A stretch of 7,018 nt of DNA from a bacterium UBA4883 (GTDB taxonomy: Bacteria; Bacillota; Clostridia; Oscillospirales; Acutalibacteraceae): the NCBI GenBank assembly GCA_002399225.1, contig DHDF01000125.1:2281-9298 (forward strand). Reading direction: 5' to 3'. Positions 6,557 to 7,018 of the stretch are shown in pieces (the first letter of the stretch is position 1; the number at the start of each line of letters is the position of its first letter). The notes beneath the pieces are model-generated. The model saw only the letters and a program-made list of their open reading frames with translations. It was not told the origin of the DNA and searched no databases. A program made the position numbers and the translations under genes.

Positions 6557-7018
6557 TTATAATTTTTTCTTAAACGAAGAAAGATCCAGCCCCCTGCAGC
6601 CGGTCAGATAGGGGGAAAGCTGAGCCAGAATCTGCTTTACGCCGCCTATTTTGTCGCTTTCGACATTGAGCGGCAGGATCGGGTCGTGTACGCTCAGCCG
6701 TAGCAGAAACCAGCCGGCGCCGTGTTTCCCGTCCAGCGACACCCGCACCCCTTCGCAGTTGTCCGGCGCGACGGACCAGCCGGGCTGCCGGCGCGCATAG
6801 GTTTCGAGACCGGAGAGAACGGATTCCCCGTAAGGGCGGAACTCCTTTTCCAGGATCGGAAAACGCAGTTCCACCGCTTCGGCGGGCTCCCGCAGCGGTG
6901 CGAGAAGATCCGCGATGGTTTTGCCCTGTGCACGCAGGCGGGCCAACAGAATGATGATCTTTGCCACAAGATAAGCGCCGTCGTCGAGAAAATAGTTTTC
7001 CCGCATGGCCGCGTGGCC
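6557..7018 (-). CDS. Phosphoglucomutase/phosphomannomutase, C-terminal part
   Basis: These are the last 153 residues of an alpha-D-phosphohexomutase, entering from the right edge on the minus strand and ending with TAA at 6559-6557. Such enzymes interconvert sugar 1- and 6-phosphates (glucose or mannose) for cell-wall and exopolysaccharide precursors. The fragment opens with GHAA and RENYFLDDGAYLVAK (6-20), the end of the sugar-binding loop of domain 3 (usually GEMSGH) and its following helix. Domain 4 follows, with CEGVRVSLDG (88-97) and the phosphate-binding region LLRLSVHDPILPLNVESD (105-122). Here SVHDP replaces the better-known SGTEP, a variant I recall from clostridial ManB-like mutases. 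The catalytic serine and metal-binding domains lie outside the window. The ATG at 7006 is internal, because the reading frame and homology continue past it. It converges with spoVAD and shares its terminator. Family confident; glucose versus mannose preference cannot be told. Confidence 0.88.
   Translation of the reverse strand, partial: GHAAMRENYFLDDGAYLVAKIIILLARLRAQGKTIADLLAPLREPAEAVELRFPILEKEFRPYGESVLSGLETYARRQPGWSVAPDNCEGVRVSLDGKHGAGWFLLRLSVHDPILPLNVESDKIGGVKQILAQLSPYLTGCRGLDLSSFKKKL

Overview
The window looks like chromosomal DNA of an anaerobic, endospore-forming member of the Clostridia with a GC-rich genome. The evidence is a single-chain pyruvate:ferredoxin oxidoreductase (anaerobic metabolism), two SpoVA sporulation genes, a QueT-type queuosine-precursor transporter and a KtrB/TrkH potassium channel of the Firmicutes type. 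A position in Oscillospirales (Ruminococcaceae-like) is a guess from GC content and gene style, not shown by the sequence. I see no phage, insertion sequence, CRISPR array, rRNA or tRNA. All genes look intact; the two at the window edges are cut off by the window.

Layout. (1) 1-934, minus strand: the first 311 codons of nifJ (PFOR), running off the left edge. (2) 935-1283: a 349-base divergent intergenic region with a predicted sigma-A promoter for nifJ, an 18-bp imperfect palindrome resembling a Rex (NADH-sensing repressor) operator over its -10 box, an inverted repeat, and a near-consensus promoter for the plus-strand gene. (3) 1284-2708, plus strand: a CNNM/CBS/CorC_HlyC membrane protein, probably a divalent-cation (Mg2+/Co2+) exporter. 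(4) 2709-2843: a leader with a predicted promoter, a perfect 7-bp hairpin and a preQ1-I-like riboswitch whose 3' end runs into the Shine-Dalgarno sequence of the next gene. (5) 2844-4798: queT followed 41 bases later by a trkH/ktrB potassium-uptake gene, closed by an intrinsic terminator. (6) 4900-6439: spoVAC-spoVAD, preceded by a sequence matching the forespore sigma-G promoter pattern and closed by a strong terminator. (7) 6557-7018, minus strand: the C-terminal part of a phosphoglucomutase/phosphomannomutase, convergent with spoVAD and sharing a bidirectional terminator with it.

How the pieces work together. The transcription units appear functionally independent: central carbon/redox metabolism (nifJ), metal homeostasis (CNNM protein), tRNA-modification precursor salvage plus K+ uptake (queT-trkH), dipicolinic-acid loading of the forespore (spoVAC-spoVAD), and sugar-phosphate metabolism (phosphohexomutase). 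The most informative signals lie between the genes: the preQ1-I-like element, the Rex-like site and the sigma-G-like promoter each fit the gene directly downstream. I found no convincing new system. The points most worth checking are the riboswitch with its abutting 5' hairpin, the Rex-like operator, and a spoVA unit that stops after spoVAD without spoVAE.
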